From positions 310,001 through 374,000 of the forward strand of contig NZ_LT717697.1 of NCBI RefSeq assembly GCF_900157385.1: 64,000 nt of DNA. The letters are read 5' to 3'. Made by a program: the position numbers and the translations under genes. The first letter of the stretch is position 1. Every line of letters starts with the position of its first letter. The notes under the pieces are model-generated. The model saw only the letters and a program-made list of their open reading frames with translations, had not been told where the DNA came from and did not search any database. This document shows, one piece after another, positions 10,437-19,752 of this stretch. Origin of the DNA: Mycobacterium terramassiliense (GTDB lineage: Bacteria > Actinomycetota > Actinomycetes > Mycobacteriales > Mycobacteriaceae).

Positions 10437-11072
10437 ATGGACGAGCGCGAGCGACTGGTGCGGCGGCTGCTCAAGGTCGCCGGGACGACCTACGCCGCCG
10501 AGGCCGGCATCAAGATCAGCGACAAGCCGATGCCGCTGTTCCAGTTGCTGGTGCTGTGCATGCTGGCCAGTAAGCCGATCGATGCCGCCATCGCCGTGCG
10601 CGCCGCCCACGAACTGTTCCGGGCGGGACTGCGCACCCCGAAAGCCGTCCTGGCATCCGACCGGCAGACGATGATCAGCGCTTTCGGCCGCGCCCACTAT
10701 GTGCGCTACGACGAAAGCTCGGCCACCCGCCTGACCGACATGGCCGAGTTCGTGCGCGACGAGTACGCCGGCGACCTGCGCGGCATCGCCGAACGCAGCC
10801 GGCATGACGTCGCGGCGGCCAGACGGATGCTGAAGGCATTCAAGGGAATTGGGGACACCGGCGCCGACATCTTCCTCCGCGAGGTGCAGGACGTCTGGAC
10901 CTGGGTGCGTCCGCACTTCGACGGCCGCGCCATCGCGGCCGCAAAGCAATTGGGCCTGCCCACGCAGCCGGCGAGGCTGGGAGACCTGGCCCCGCGCGCC
11001 AATGCGCGGCTGGCGGCCGCACTCGTGCGAGCGGCACTCGACGACGACCTGCGCCGGCGGGTGGCCGCTTGA
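10437..11072 (+). CDS. HhH-GPD (endonuclease III-like) protein
   Basis: This 211-residue all-helical protein has a helix-hairpin-helix segment FKGIGDTGADIFLREVQDVW (near 138-157) followed by RPHFDGRAI, the position of the HhH-GPD aspartate. The lysine of the bifunctional EndoIII motif (GVGRKTA) is replaced, so lyase activity looks unlikely. There is no C-terminal 4Fe-4S cluster. It may be a monofunctional glycosylase or a non-catalytic DNA-binding relative. Its stop overlaps the next start (TTGA). Confidence 0.72.
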   Translation: MDERERLVRRLLKVAGTTYAAEAGIKISDKPMPLFQLLVLCMLASKPIDAAIAVRAAHELFRAGLRTPKAVLASDRQTMISAFGRAHYVRYDESSATRLTDMAEFVRDEYAGDLRGIAERSRHDVAAARRMLKAFKGIGDTGADIFLREVQDVWTWVRPHFDGRAIAAAKQLGLPTQPARLGDLAPRANARLAAALVRAALDDDLRRRVAA

Positions 11073-11794
11073 CCGTACGGATCGGCACATCGGGATGGTC
11101 CTACAACCACTGGGCGGATGTGCTGTACCCCCCCGGCCTGCCGTCCGCGCGCAGGTTGGCCCGCTACGTCGAGGTTTTCGACACCGTCGAACTGAACGCC
11201 AGTTTCTATCGGTGGCCCAAGGAATCGACGTTCGCCGGATGGCGCGGCCAGCTTCCCGACGGGTTCAAGATGTCGGTCAAGGCGCATCGGGGGCTGACGC
11301 ACTACCGCCGGCTGTCCTCCCCCGAGCCCTGGATCGAGCGGTTCGAACGCTGCTGGCAGCTGCTGGGCGATCGGGCCGGGGTGCTGCTGGTCCAATTGCA
11401 CCCCGAGCAACAGCGCGACGACGCGCGCCTGGACGGGTTCCTGGCGCTGGTGCCGGCGTCGATCCGGGTGGCCGTCGAGTTGCGGCATGCGTCCTGGAAC
11501 GACCCCGCGGTGTACGAGTTGCTGGAACGGCACCGCGCCGCGTACGTGGTGATGAGCGGCGCCGGCCTGGCATGCGTGCCGCGGGCCACGACCGACCTGG
11601 TGTACGTCCGGATGCACGGCCCGGATCAGGACGCGATCTACGCCGGCTGCTACTCGGATGACCAGCTGCGGCAGTGGGCCGACCGGATTACCGAATGGGA
11701 CGGCGACGGCAGGGACGTCTGGATGTACTTCAACAACGACCTCGGCGGCCACGCCGTACGCAACGCGCTGTACCTGCGCGGGCTGTTGGGTTGA
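11069..11794 (+). CDS. DUF72 family protein
   Basis: The 241-residue TIM-barrel-type protein has the DUF72 hallmarks: IGTSGWSYNHW at the N-terminus, VELNASFYRWP, FKMSVKAHRGLTH, LVQLHP and YVRMHG. The start is TTG 11069, overlapping the stop of the HhH-GPD gene by four bases, so the two are coupled. Family function is unestablished; the repeated link with DNA-repair-type genes is suggestive only. It is convergent with the next gene, six bases away. Confidence 0.85.
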   Translation: MTVRIGTSGWSYNHWADVLYPPGLPSARRLARYVEVFDTVELNASFYRWPKESTFAGWRGQLPDGFKMSVKAHRGLTHYRRLSSPEPWIERFERCWQLLGDRAGVLLVQLHPEQQRDDARLDGFLALVPASIRVAVELRHASWNDPAVYELLERHRAAYVVMSGAGLACVPRATTDLVYVRMHGPDQDAIYAGCYSDDQLRQWADRITEWDGDGRDVWMYFNNDLGGHAVRNALYLRGLLG

Positions 11795-11800
11795 TCCGGG

Positions 11801-13915
11801 TCAGGCGCCGCCGACCGGGTCGACCGGGGTCCACGCCCCGTCGATGACGTCGGGCGGTCGCTGCGCCTGCAAGCGGTCCCGTTCGGCGCGTCGGCGCTTG
11901 ATCCGCAACCGGGCGTCGGCCGGCATGGTGACCAGCTCGTCACAGGTCAAGTAGTAGACATCGTCGTCGGCGTCGCATAGATCCGCCGCGACCCGGCGAG
12001 ACCCCAACTCCCGCAACGTCATCCGCAGTTCATGGGTGAATCGGATGGTGCTGTCGTGGGCCAGCTCCCGTGCCTCGCGGGCGTTGGCGGCCATTCGTCG
12101 TGCCAGCGTCCTCGGCGCGGCCGGCCCGGCGGCGGCTGGGGCCTCGGCCACCTCGGCGGCCGCCACGAGCAACATCGCCGGATTGTCGCTGAACACCCGG
12201 CCGGCCAGCTCGGCCTCACCGGGCCCGCGGTGCCCGATCCGGGCGAGGGCGGCATCGAGCGCGCCGGCGGTACCTGGTGACAGCGCGCGGATGCTGCCGA
12301 CGTTGCCTTCGGCGGCCAGCGCCCGCAGCGGCGGGTCTTCGCGCAACGCCGCCGCCAGCTCGGCGGTTTCGGCTGCGACGCGGGTGCTTTCCATGATCGT
12401 GCCGAGCCCGGAAATCCTGGGCGCGGCCCGGGTGTGGTCCAGCGCCGCGGCGGTGACGCCGGAGTCGATCAGCCACAGCGCCGTGAGGATCCAGCCCTGG
12501 TGGATGCGATCCCGCAGCAGCCGCGCCCGAACTTCTAGCGCCGCGTCGGGCAGCGCGGCCAGCTGCGCGGCATCGAGGTGTTCCACCGCAGCGGCCGCGC
12601 TGTAGGCGCGGGTGTCGGGCCCCAGCCGGCGCATCAGCGCCAGGGACCGCGCCGCGACGACGGCCTTGGCGATCGAACCGAGCGCTCCCTCCGCCAGCTT
12701 CGGCTGCCCGAACGGCAAGACGTCGCCCACCTGCGGCTGGTCGATCAGGGCGTGGCGCGCGATGGCGTCCTGGTCCCAGCCGGGCAGCTGCGCGGCGGCC
12801 ACCACGTTGGCCGACACCCCGACGTAGGCGCGGTGGCCGAAGACCGCGATGGCCCTGCTGCCCCATTCGTCGTCGACCACCCCGCCCAGGGCAAGCACGT
12901 GACCCATGACCCGGCTGGCTGCGCGCAGACCGCTCAACTGGACGTCGAGCGTCATCGGGGTCAGCGGCCCGGGCAGCGCGCCGGCGAGCCTGGCCGCACT
13001 GAAGACGGGGAACCGCGGATCGATCCGGTCGTCGAACTCCCCCTCCATGCCTTCGGGGGCCGCGCTGCGCAGGTCGTCGGACGGTCGACGGCGCGGAAAG
13101 ACCTCCACCGGGAGGGCCAGCTGGCGGTCGTGGCTGACGGCGCCCGTGGCGTGCAGCCGGCGCCCGACGAGTCCACGCGCGGTGTCGGCGATCGCGTCGA
13201 GCGCATGCCAGCCGAATTCGAAATCCCAATCCTCTTGCAGCGCAGCGATATCCATCGCCGGGGCCAACTGCGGCCAGCTGCGGACCCGATTCAGCCGCGC
13301 CCGGGGGTCGACGGACCGCAGCAGACGCCACGCGGTGACGACGTTGGTGGTGTCGGGGGTGGCCAGATCCACCACGCCGGTGCGGTCGGTGTTCACCGAC
13401 GCGACCAGGAAGCGCACCAGGTCGTCGAAGTGCAGGACCCGGACCGGCTGGGTGGAGACCTTGGCGCGCAGCAGCGTGGCCACGGTGCGGCACACCATCC
13501 AGTCGAGCTGGCGGCCGACCGGCGGCGCGATGCGGACGACCAGGCTGGGTGCCCAGCCGGTGGACACCAGCTCCTCGGCGGGCCGATACAGCTCGGGCCT
13601 GCCCGCGGCCTGGGACACGAACAGCAGCCGGGCGCCCGCGCGGGCGGCGGCGTGGGTGACGCGCGCGACGCCGTCGATGTCCGCGCTGCCGGGTGCGCCG
13701 GCGTCGATCGGGGCCAGGTGGACCACCGCGTCGGCTTCGTCGGCGAGGTCTTGCAGGACGGGGTGGCGCAGCGGCGCGCAAACGAATTCGACGCCGGGAT
13801 CCAGGTAGGGGTGGGGGCGCCCAGCAATCCCGGTGACCGTGTGCCCAGCAGCGATCAACTGCCGTGAGACCAGCCGCCCGACTGCGCCGGTGGCGTCGGT
13901 AACCAGGATCTGCAC
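11801..13915 (-). CDS. NAD(P)-binding epimerase fused to PEP-synthase-like helical fragment (Rv1868-like)
   Basis: This 704-residue protein has two parts. Residues 1-~250 form an atypical SDR/epimerase Rossmann domain (MQILVTDATGAVGR, then VVHLAPIDAG and RLLFVSQAAG). The rest (~330-704) resembles the linker region of rifampin-phosphotransferase/PEP-synthase enzymes (PLTPMTLDVQLSG, then DDVYYLTCDELV). It ends where the phospho-histidine swivel domain would begin, and no ATP-grasp domain is present. GTG 13915 is chosen because GGGAGGTGG lies just upstream. Length and context fit H37Rv Rv1868. No activity is known; a CoA-ester pathway with the next two genes is an inference. Confidence 0.72.
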   Translation of the reverse strand: MQILVTDATGAVGRLVSRQLIAAGHTVTGIAGRPHPYLDPGVEFVCAPLRHPVLQDLADEADAVVHLAPIDAGAPGSADIDGVARVTHAAARAGARLLFVSQAAGRPELYRPAEELVSTGWAPSLVVRIAPPVGRQLDWMVCRTVATLLRAKVSTQPVRVLHFDDLVRFLVASVNTDRTGVVDLATPDTTNVVTAWRLLRSVDPRARLNRVRSWPQLAPAMDIAALQEDWDFEFGWHALDAIADTARGLVGRRLHATGAVSHDRQLALPVEVFPRRRPSDDLRSAAPEGMEGEFDDRIDPRFPVFSAARLAGALPGPLTPMTLDVQLSGLRAASRVMGHVLALGGVVDDEWGSRAIAVFGHRAYVGVSANVVAAAQLPGWDQDAIARHALIDQPQVGDVLPFGQPKLAEGALGSIAKAVVAARSLALMRRLGPDTRAYSAAAAVEHLDAAQLAALPDAALEVRARLLRDRIHQGWILTALWLIDSGVTAAALDHTRAAPRISGLGTIMESTRVAAETAELAAALREDPPLRALAAEGNVGSIRALSPGTAGALDAALARIGHRGPGEAELAGRVFSDNPAMLLVAAAEVAEAPAAAGPAAPRTLARRMAANAREARELAHDSTIRFTHELRMTLRELGSRRVAADLCDADDDVYYLTCDELVTMPADARLRIKRRRAERDRLQAQRPPDVIDGAWTPVDPVGGA

Positions 13916-14025
13916 CTGGGTCCACCTCCCCCAACGTCCAGTCTCGACAATAGGCAAGTTGCTAGCACTTACGCGACCGTTACCCCGGCGACGGCGCGCT
14001 GGCCTGCGCTGATGTATTCGGCCGG

Positions 14026-15510
14026 CTACTGCAGCGTCGCGGCGCCGTCGGCGGTGACGGCAACTTTGGCGCCAGCGATATCTTCGCGCACGGTCGTTTC
14101 GGCGGCCGCGAGATCGGCGATGACGGCCAGGGTGCGTGACCCGTCGGGCGTGCGGACCGAGACGAAGGCCTTCTCGGGTTTTCCGTCGCGGTCGAACGGT
14201 GTCGTCCACGCCTCCACGGTCCCGACGCCCTCCCATTCGACCAGGCCGTCGCGGGTGGGCTCGCGGTCGACCGCCGGTTGGGCGTCCTCCCAACGGAATT
14301 CGGCCGGAGGCTCGGTGCCGTAGATGCCGAAGCTGTGTTTGGTCAGGTAGCCGCCGTTGGCGGTGACGAGGGCCCGGCGTCCGGGATTGGCCACCAGCAA
14401 CTCGGCCACGGTGGCGATGGAATGCATCACGTAGTTGCTCCACGGGCCGCCGGCGAATGTCAGCCCGCCGGTCACGGTGAGCGGGCGGGCGGGGTCGTCG
14501 GCGCTCAGTCCGAGCTCGGCGGCCGCGACCTGTACGGCGGAGGGAAAGCAGGAGTACAGGTCGACGTAGTCGACGTCGTCGACGCCCAGGCCGGCCAGCT
14601 CGAGCGCCCGCTCGCCGGCGATCCGGATCGCCGCCGAGCGGTGCAGTTCGTCGCGCTCGGCGATGGCCGGGGTGTCGTGGGCGTCGGTGCCGGCGTGCGG
14701 GAACACCCATCGGTCGGCGGGGATCTGCAAGCGCTTCGCCTGCTCGACCGAGGTCAGGAGCAGCGCGGCGCCCTGGTCGACCATGTTGTTGGAGTTCATC
14801 AGCTTGGTGTACGGCCAGCTGATCATCCGGTTCTGCGGTCCCGGCCGCCGAATTTCCTCGGCGGTCACCGGTTTGCGGATCCACGCGTGCGGGTTGCCGA
14901 CCGCGACGGCGTTGAACCGCGCCCACAGCTCGCCGACGCGCTCGAGGTGGTCCTCGACGGACTCGCCGTTGGCGATGCGAAGCGCCTGTTCGAAGAGCGG
15001 GTAGACGTAGGCGGGCCGGTCGAGCCCGATCCGGATCTCCGCGTCGCCTGCCATCGGGACGTCGTCGCCGCTGACCGGCGCCAACGGCACGGACTCGTCC
15101 TGCACGGTCCACTCGAGCCTGCCGCCCTTGGCCCGCAGCCCCCTGCGGGTGCGCCAGGTTTCGGCGCCGGCCAGCAGCACGACCCCGGCCCGGCCCCGCT
15201 GGATGTCCAGGCAGGCCTGGTTGACCAGCGACTGCGGCACGTTGCCACCCACCGGGCTGTACAGGGTGTTGACGTCTTTGGCGCCGACCCGCCGGCCGAG
15301 CAACAGCCCGGGATCGCGGTATTGCGCCGAGAGCACGTTCACCACGCGGATGGAATCCACGGCCTCCAGCACCCGGGGGTCCGCGGCCTCGCGGGCCGCG
15401 GCGGCCATCAGGTCGACGGGCTCGACCGACCGCGTCGCGGGGTCGATGTCGCCCCGGTGATTGACCTGGCCGTAGCCGATCAACACCGGTGTCCTGGGAT
15501 CGACGGTCAC
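14026..15510 (-). CDS. Thiolase-superfamily protein (Rv1867-like)
   Basis: The 494-residue protein has the thiolase fold (VLIGYGQVNHRGD at the start; GAETWRTRRG; NGGYLTKHSFGIYG near the C-terminus, holding the catalytic histidine). At the position of the nucleophilic-cysteine motif CxSG it has GGNVPQSLVNQ, so the classical nucleophile seems absent; it may be a non-decarboxylating CoA-ester binder or act differently. The GTG at 15510 gives the same length as recalled for Rv1867. It lies between the epimerase-fusion and CoA-transferase genes, all in one direction. Confidence 0.83.
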   Translation of the reverse strand: MTVDPRTPVLIGYGQVNHRGDIDPATRSVEPVDLMAAAAREAADPRVLEAVDSIRVVNVLSAQYRDPGLLLGRRVGAKDVNTLYSPVGGNVPQSLVNQACLDIQRGRAGVVLLAGAETWRTRRGLRAKGGRLEWTVQDESVPLAPVSGDDVPMAGDAEIRIGLDRPAYVYPLFEQALRIANGESVEDHLERVGELWARFNAVAVGNPHAWIRKPVTAEEIRRPGPQNRMISWPYTKLMNSNNMVDQGAALLLTSVEQAKRLQIPADRWVFPHAGTDAHDTPAIAERDELHRSAAIRIAGERALELAGLGVDDVDYVDLYSCFPSAVQVAAAELGLSADDPARPLTVTGGLTFAGGPWSNYVMHSIATVAELLVANPGRRALVTANGGYLTKHSFGIYGTEPPAEFRWEDAQPAVDREPTRDGLVEWEGVGTVEAWTTPFDRDGKPEKAFVSVRTPDGSRTLAVIADLAAAETTVREDIAGAKVAVTADGAATLQ

Positions 15511-15530
15511 ACGACTGAACCTATCGGACG

Positions 15531-15589
15531 CCGAGTGTGTGGCAGGCCGCACATTCGGGCCCGAGCGTGCGGACAGCCGCACACCGGGG
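15531..15589. terminator. Two adjacent imperfect hairpins between CoA-transferase and thiolase genes
   Basis: CCGAGTGTGTGGC / GCCGCACATTCGG (15531-15558, 11 of 13 paired) is followed by a second stem built on CCCGAGCGTGCGG and CCGCACACCGGGG (15560-15589). The arrangement of two tandem stems with a GAGCGTG-type core repeats that found after lon. The site fills most of the 93-base gap between the CoA-transferase stop and the thiolase start and could terminate or attenuate transcription. Confidence 0.5.
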
Positions 15590-15603
15590 TGTTGACGGAC
15601 CGC

Positions 15604-18009
15604 TCAGGCGTTCTCAGGGGTGGTCACGAACAGCACGCCGTCGTCGATCAGGCGCTCGGTCTCGTCCGGTCCCATGCGGAGCACGTCTCGGCAGATCTGC
15701 CGGGTGTCCTGGCCGGGCAGCGGCGCCGGGCGTTGCGGGGCGGGCGGAATGTGCTGAAACGGCGCCGGACCCGTCTCCGCCGGAAGCGGCCGCCCGACGA
15801 GCGGATGAACCATGTCGCTGAACAGGTTTCGCTCGAGAAGCTGCGGGTCTTCCAGGATGTCGGGCGGGCGGTTCATCGGCCCCGCCGGAACCCCGGACGA
15901 CTGCAGCAGTTCGGCGACGCGCACCGGGGTGCGGGTGCGGGTCAGGGCGGATAGCAGCTCCACCAGCTCGCGGCGGTTGGCCAGGCGCGACTCGCCCGTG
16001 GCGAAGCGCGGGTCGTCGGCCCAGTGCGGGTGGTCGAAAAGGTTTGCCACGCAGCGCCATTCGTCGTCGGAACCGATCGAGATGACGCACCATTCGTCGT
16101 CGCCGGCGCACGGGCACACCGCCTGCAGGCTGGTGTCGTCGCGCATCGGGCCGATGCCCGCGGCCCGCGCTGCCTCCGCGACGTAGAGGGTGTCGAGCTG
16201 ATTGAGCACGACCTCGGCCTGCGAGATGTGCACGTGGGCGCCGTGGCCGGTCCGATCGCGGTGGATCACCGCGGCCAGCGCCGCGATCGCGGTCACCCGC
16301 CCGACCACGTGATCGGGGAAGATCGTCGTCGCGTCGTAGAAGGAATGCCGCGCGCCGTCGGCGCCCTCGCCCGGATCGTCGGAGGTCCACAGCCGGGTGA
16401 CGCCGGTGGCGGCCCGCACCAGCGGCCCGTAGCCCAGCCGGGTGCTCCACGGCCCGGTGTCACCGAACGCGCTGCTGCCGGCGAGCACGATCCGCGGGTT
16501 GAGCCGGCGCAGAGTTTCGTATGGAAATCCAAGGGCGGCAAGGGTTCCCGGCTTGAAATTGGCGAATACCGCGTCGGCCTGTGCGACCAGGCGGCCGAAC
16601 AGGTCCTTGCCGGGCTCGCTGCGCAGGTCAAGCCCGAGCCCGAGCTGATTGCGGTGGGTCCACGCGAAGGACTCGCTCATGGCGTCGCCGGCGCGGGCCT
16701 GCCGCAGTCCGTCCGGGTAATCGGCGCTTTCGACCTTGATGACCTCGGCGCCCAGGTCGCGGAACAGCCGCCCCAGCTCGCCGCCGGCGACGATGATGCC
16801 GAGGTCGAGAATCCGCAGCCCCGCCAACGGCCGGTCGCCCACCCTGCCCGACGGGGCCGGGACCACGACCGGATTGCCGCGCCAGTACGGGTCGTCCGCG
16901 CCCGCGGTGGGGGCCGGCGCGCGAAAGCCCGAGCGCTGGCCGTCGACGACGAAATAACCGGTGGGGACGCGGGTGGTCACCCCGGGGACGAGTTCGGCCT
17001 CCGTGATCGCGCCCACGGCCTGGAAGTGTTCGGAGCCCAGCACCCACGACGGCGGCAGCACCGCGGCGATGGGCACCCCGTGCGCCTGTCCGGCGGCCAC
17101 CAGATCCTTCATGGTCTGCTCGGCGAACAGGGCCCGCACCAGCGCGCTGATCTCGGGCCAGGCCGCAAACCGGGCGGCGATACCGTCGTACTTGGGGTCT
17201 TGGAACTCGTCGGGCTCGCCCAGCCAGCGCCGCAGGCCGCGCCACTGCCTCGGCGCCATGACACACAACCGGACGTAGCCGTCCTGGCACGGCAGGATCG
17301 GATACGCGTCCTGATTTTTCGGCCGTCCCCGCCACCGCCCGGCCCCGCGGTCGCCGGCGGCGGCCTGCCCGTGCGCGCCGAACGCCGGGTCGAGCGCCAT
17401 GACCACGGCGTCGAACCGCGAAAAATCGATGTAATCTCCCGTCCCGCAACGCAATCGGTTGTAGTAGGCGACCAATGCCGCCCACGCCGCCTGCACGGCG
17501 GCGGTGGATGAGGCGATACCGTCGGGCGGCAACACCGGGGTGCCGGTGGTGGGGCCGGATCGCGACAGCGAGCCGCACATCGCGTACAAGACCGCGTCGG
17601 TGGCGCGCCACGACGACCGCGGGCCCGTCGCGCCGAAGTCGGTGATCGACAGCACCACCAGGTGCGGGTAGCGGGCGGCCAAGTCCGGGCCGGGCGCGCC
17701 GAACGCACCGGCCAGGCCGTCCAGGCCGCTGTCCACGACGATGTCGGCCTCGCCGGCCAGGTCGAGCAACCGGTAGCAGTCGTCCTCCTCGAACGGGTCC
17801 AGCACGGCGCTGCGCTTGTTGGCGTTGTGCACGGCGAACGGGATGCTCGCGCCGGCCAGCGTCGGCAATTCGTCGCGCCCCAGGTTGCCGCCGGGGGGTT
17901 CCACCTTGAGCACGTCGGCGCCCAGGTCGGCGAACAGCCGGGTCACGGCGTCGGCGTCGCCGCTCGACAGGTCGAGGACGCGCACGCCCTCGAGCAGCGG
18001 GTCGGCCAT
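15604..18009 (-). CDS. Two-domain CaiB/BaiF family III CoA-transferase (Rv1866-like)
   Basis: The 801-residue protein is a tandem fusion of two family III CoA-transferase units. Unit 1 is about 1-395 (LLEGVRVLDLSSGDADAVTR, LGADVLKVEPPGG, RLRCGTGDYIDFS); unit 2 is about 405-801 (LAGLRILDLGIIVAGGELG, LGAEVIKVESAD, DRTGHGAHVHIS). Candidate catalytic aspartates lie in PPDG of unit 1 and FPDHVVG of unit 2. Such enzymes move CoA between carboxylic acids; as dimers normally form interlocked rings, the fusion may form one active unit by itself. ATG 18009 (MADPLLEG) is chosen. It is divergent from uppP. Confidence 0.87.
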   Translation of the reverse strand: MADPLLEGVRVLDLSSGDADAVTRLFADLGADVLKVEPPGGNLGRDELPTLAGASIPFAVHNANKRSAVLDPFEEDDCYRLLDLAGEADIVVDSGLDGLAGAFGAPGPDLAARYPHLVVLSITDFGATGPRSSWRATDAVLYAMCGSLSRSGPTTGTPVLPPDGIASSTAAVQAAWAALVAYYNRLRCGTGDYIDFSRFDAVVMALDPAFGAHGQAAAGDRGAGRWRGRPKNQDAYPILPCQDGYVRLCVMAPRQWRGLRRWLGEPDEFQDPKYDGIAARFAAWPEISALVRALFAEQTMKDLVAAGQAHGVPIAAVLPPSWVLGSEHFQAVGAITEAELVPGVTTRVPTGYFVVDGQRSGFRAPAPTAGADDPYWRGNPVVVPAPSGRVGDRPLAGLRILDLGIIVAGGELGRLFRDLGAEVIKVESADYPDGLRQARAGDAMSESFAWTHRNQLGLGLDLRSEPGKDLFGRLVAQADAVFANFKPGTLAALGFPYETLRRLNPRIVLAGSSAFGDTGPWSTRLGYGPLVRAATGVTRLWTSDDPGEGADGARHSFYDATTIFPDHVVGRVTAIAALAAVIHRDRTGHGAHVHISQAEVVLNQLDTLYVAEAARAAGIGPMRDDTSLQAVCPCAGDDEWCVISIGSDDEWRCVANLFDHPHWADDPRFATGESRLANRRELVELLSALTRTRTPVRVAELLQSSGVPAGPMNRPPDILEDPQLLERNLFSDMVHPLVGRPLPAETGPAPFQHIPPAPQRPAPLPGQDTRQICRDVLRMGPDETERLIDDGVLFVTTPENA

Positions 18010-18158
18010 CCGCCCACGGTACCCGGAGCGTGCACAGCTAACCGCGCGTGTTCGCGCGGTGACCAAATGCCCAGTCACCCAAGCCGGTTCGGGCGGAAAT
18101 CCGGACCCGCTACGCTCGTTAGTTCTGCCGACGATCCGCCGATGGAGGACCCCAGCCG

Positions 18159-19061
18159 ATGAGCGCCCACCTGAGCTACGTCGAGGCCGTGATCGTCGGC
18201 GCGTTCCAGGGCGTCACCGAGCTGTTCCCGGTCTCCAGCCTGGGTCATGCGGTGTTGGTGCCGGCCCTGGTGGGCGGGCAATGGGCCCGCGACCTCAACG
18301 TCTCCACCCCCGAATCGCCCTACTTGGCGTTCATCGTTGGCCTGCACGTCGCCACCGCCGCCGCCCTGCTGGTGTTCTTCTGGCGGGACTGGCTGCGTAT
18401 CGTCGCCGGCTTCGTGTCGTCGCTGCGGCACCGCCGGATCCAGGCGCCCGACGAGCGGCTCGCCTGGCTGATCGTGGTCGGCACCATCCCGGTGGGGCTG
18501 GCCGGTTTGGCCCTCGAGCACCTCTTCCGAACCACGCTGGGCAAGCCGGTACCCGCGGCGGCGTTTCTCTTGCTCAACGGCATCGTGCTGTACGCCGGCG
18601 AGGTGCTGCGCCGCCGGGTTTCCCCGGTGGGTGACGAAGAGCACGAGGACCATCGCGGCGAGGCGATCGACAACCGGCTGGCCCAGCTGCCGATGCGTCG
18701 CGGCCTGCTGATCGGGGCGTCCCAGATCCTGGCGCTGCTGCCCGGCATCAGCCGCTCCGGCATCGCCATGGTGGCCGGGCTGTGGCGCGGCCTGTCGCAC
18801 GAGGACGCCGCCCGCTTCTCCTTCTTGCTGGCCACACCGATCATCCTGGCCGCCGGGGTCTACAAGATCCCGGACCTGTTCGGGCCGCTCGGGGCCGGAA
18901 TCGGCGGCCAGGTGCTGGCCGGCAGCGTCGCGTCCTTCGTGGCCGCCTACCTGGCCGTGCGCTTCCTCACGCGGTACTTCCAGACCCGCACCCTGACGCC
19001 GTTCGCCGTCTACTGCACGCTGGTCGGCGCCGGTAGCCTGGTGTGGCTCACCCTGCACTGA
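18159..19061 (+). CDS. uppP: UppP/BacA undecaprenyl-diphosphatase
   Basis: The 300-residue integral membrane protein has seven to eight hydrophobic segments. It carries both BacA motifs: FQGVTELFPVSSLGH near residues 16-30, with the catalytic glutamate and serines, and PGISRSG near residue 196. It recycles the polyprenyl-phosphate carrier for peptidoglycan and arabinogalactan synthesis. GGAGG at 18144-18148 precedes ATG 18159. It does not sit in the Rv2136c context of the usual mycobacterial uppP, so it may be a second copy in this genome. Confidence 0.92.
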   Translation: MSAHLSYVEAVIVGAFQGVTELFPVSSLGHAVLVPALVGGQWARDLNVSTPESPYLAFIVGLHVATAAALLVFFWRDWLRIVAGFVSSLRHRRIQAPDERLAWLIVVGTIPVGLAGLALEHLFRTTLGKPVPAAAFLLLNGIVLYAGEVLRRRVSPVGDEEHEDHRGEAIDNRLAQLPMRRGLLIGASQILALLPGISRSGIAMVAGLWRGLSHEDAARFSFLLATPIILAAGVYKIPDLFGPLGAGIGGQVLAGSVASFVAAYLAVRFLTRYFQTRTLTPFAVYCTLVGAGSLVWLTLH

Positions 19062-19086
19062 GGGTTCGACGGGTCGGAGACTGCGC

Positions 19087-19584
19087 ATGAGCCGTGTCGA
19101 CGCCCCAGGGGGCGCGTCCGAACGGGAATCGGTGTGGGATTACCCGCGGCCGCCACGGGTGGAGCCGTTCAAGGGGCTGATCACCGTGGAGCTGGGCGGC
19201 GAGGTGATCGCGTCGACACAGCAGGCATGGCGGGTGCTCGAGACCAGTCATCCGCCGACCTATTACCTCCCGCGGGAAGCCTTTGCCGGCGGAACGTTGC
19301 GTCAGGCGTCCGGAAGCTCGTGGTGTGAATGGAAAGGGCAGGCCACCTATTACGACTTGGTGACCGCCACCACCGTCGCAGCGAAGGCCGCCTGGAGCTA
19401 CCTGCACCCGTCGCCCGGGTTTGCGTCGATACGCGGCGCGGTCGCGGTGCTGGCGGCGAAAGTCGACCGCTGCACCGTCAGCGGCGAGGTCGTGGTGCCA
19501 CAACCGGGCGGCTTTTACGGGGGCTGGATCACGAGCTGGATCACCGGGCCGTTCAAAGGCGTCCCGGGCTCCGCTGGTTGGTGA
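19087..19584 (+). CDS. DUF427 domain protein
   Basis: The 165-residue soluble protein has the DUF427 pattern: VWDYPRPPRVEP, VELGGEVIASTQQAWRVLET, PPTYYLPREAF, SSWCEWKGQATYYD and a C-terminal GGFYGGWIT. The family is a small beta-rich fold of unknown function, sometimes fused to nucleotidyltransferases. It begins 25 bases after uppP and is probably co-transcribed with it. The next ~170 bases (19585-19752) hold no recognisable gene. Confidence 0.85.
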   Translation: MSRVDAPGGASERESVWDYPRPPRVEPFKGLITVELGGEVIASTQQAWRVLETSHPPTYYLPREAFAGGTLRQASGSSWCEWKGQATYYDLVTATTVAAKAAWSYLHPSPGFASIRGAVAVLAAKVDRCTVSGEVVVPQPGGFYGGWITSWITGPFKGVPGSAGW

Positions 19585-19752
19585 GAACGCTGGGGGCCGG
19601 TGCGGGCGCGGTCCGCATCCGGCGATTCACGCTCCCGAGGATCTCGCTGCGAAGGCGTCGGGGCACCGCCGCGCACCTTCCTGAAATGTTATCGCCGTTC
19701 GCATACCAGGGCGCCGGGCAACGGGCGGCATGCCCAACGTCGTGGGTGCCGA

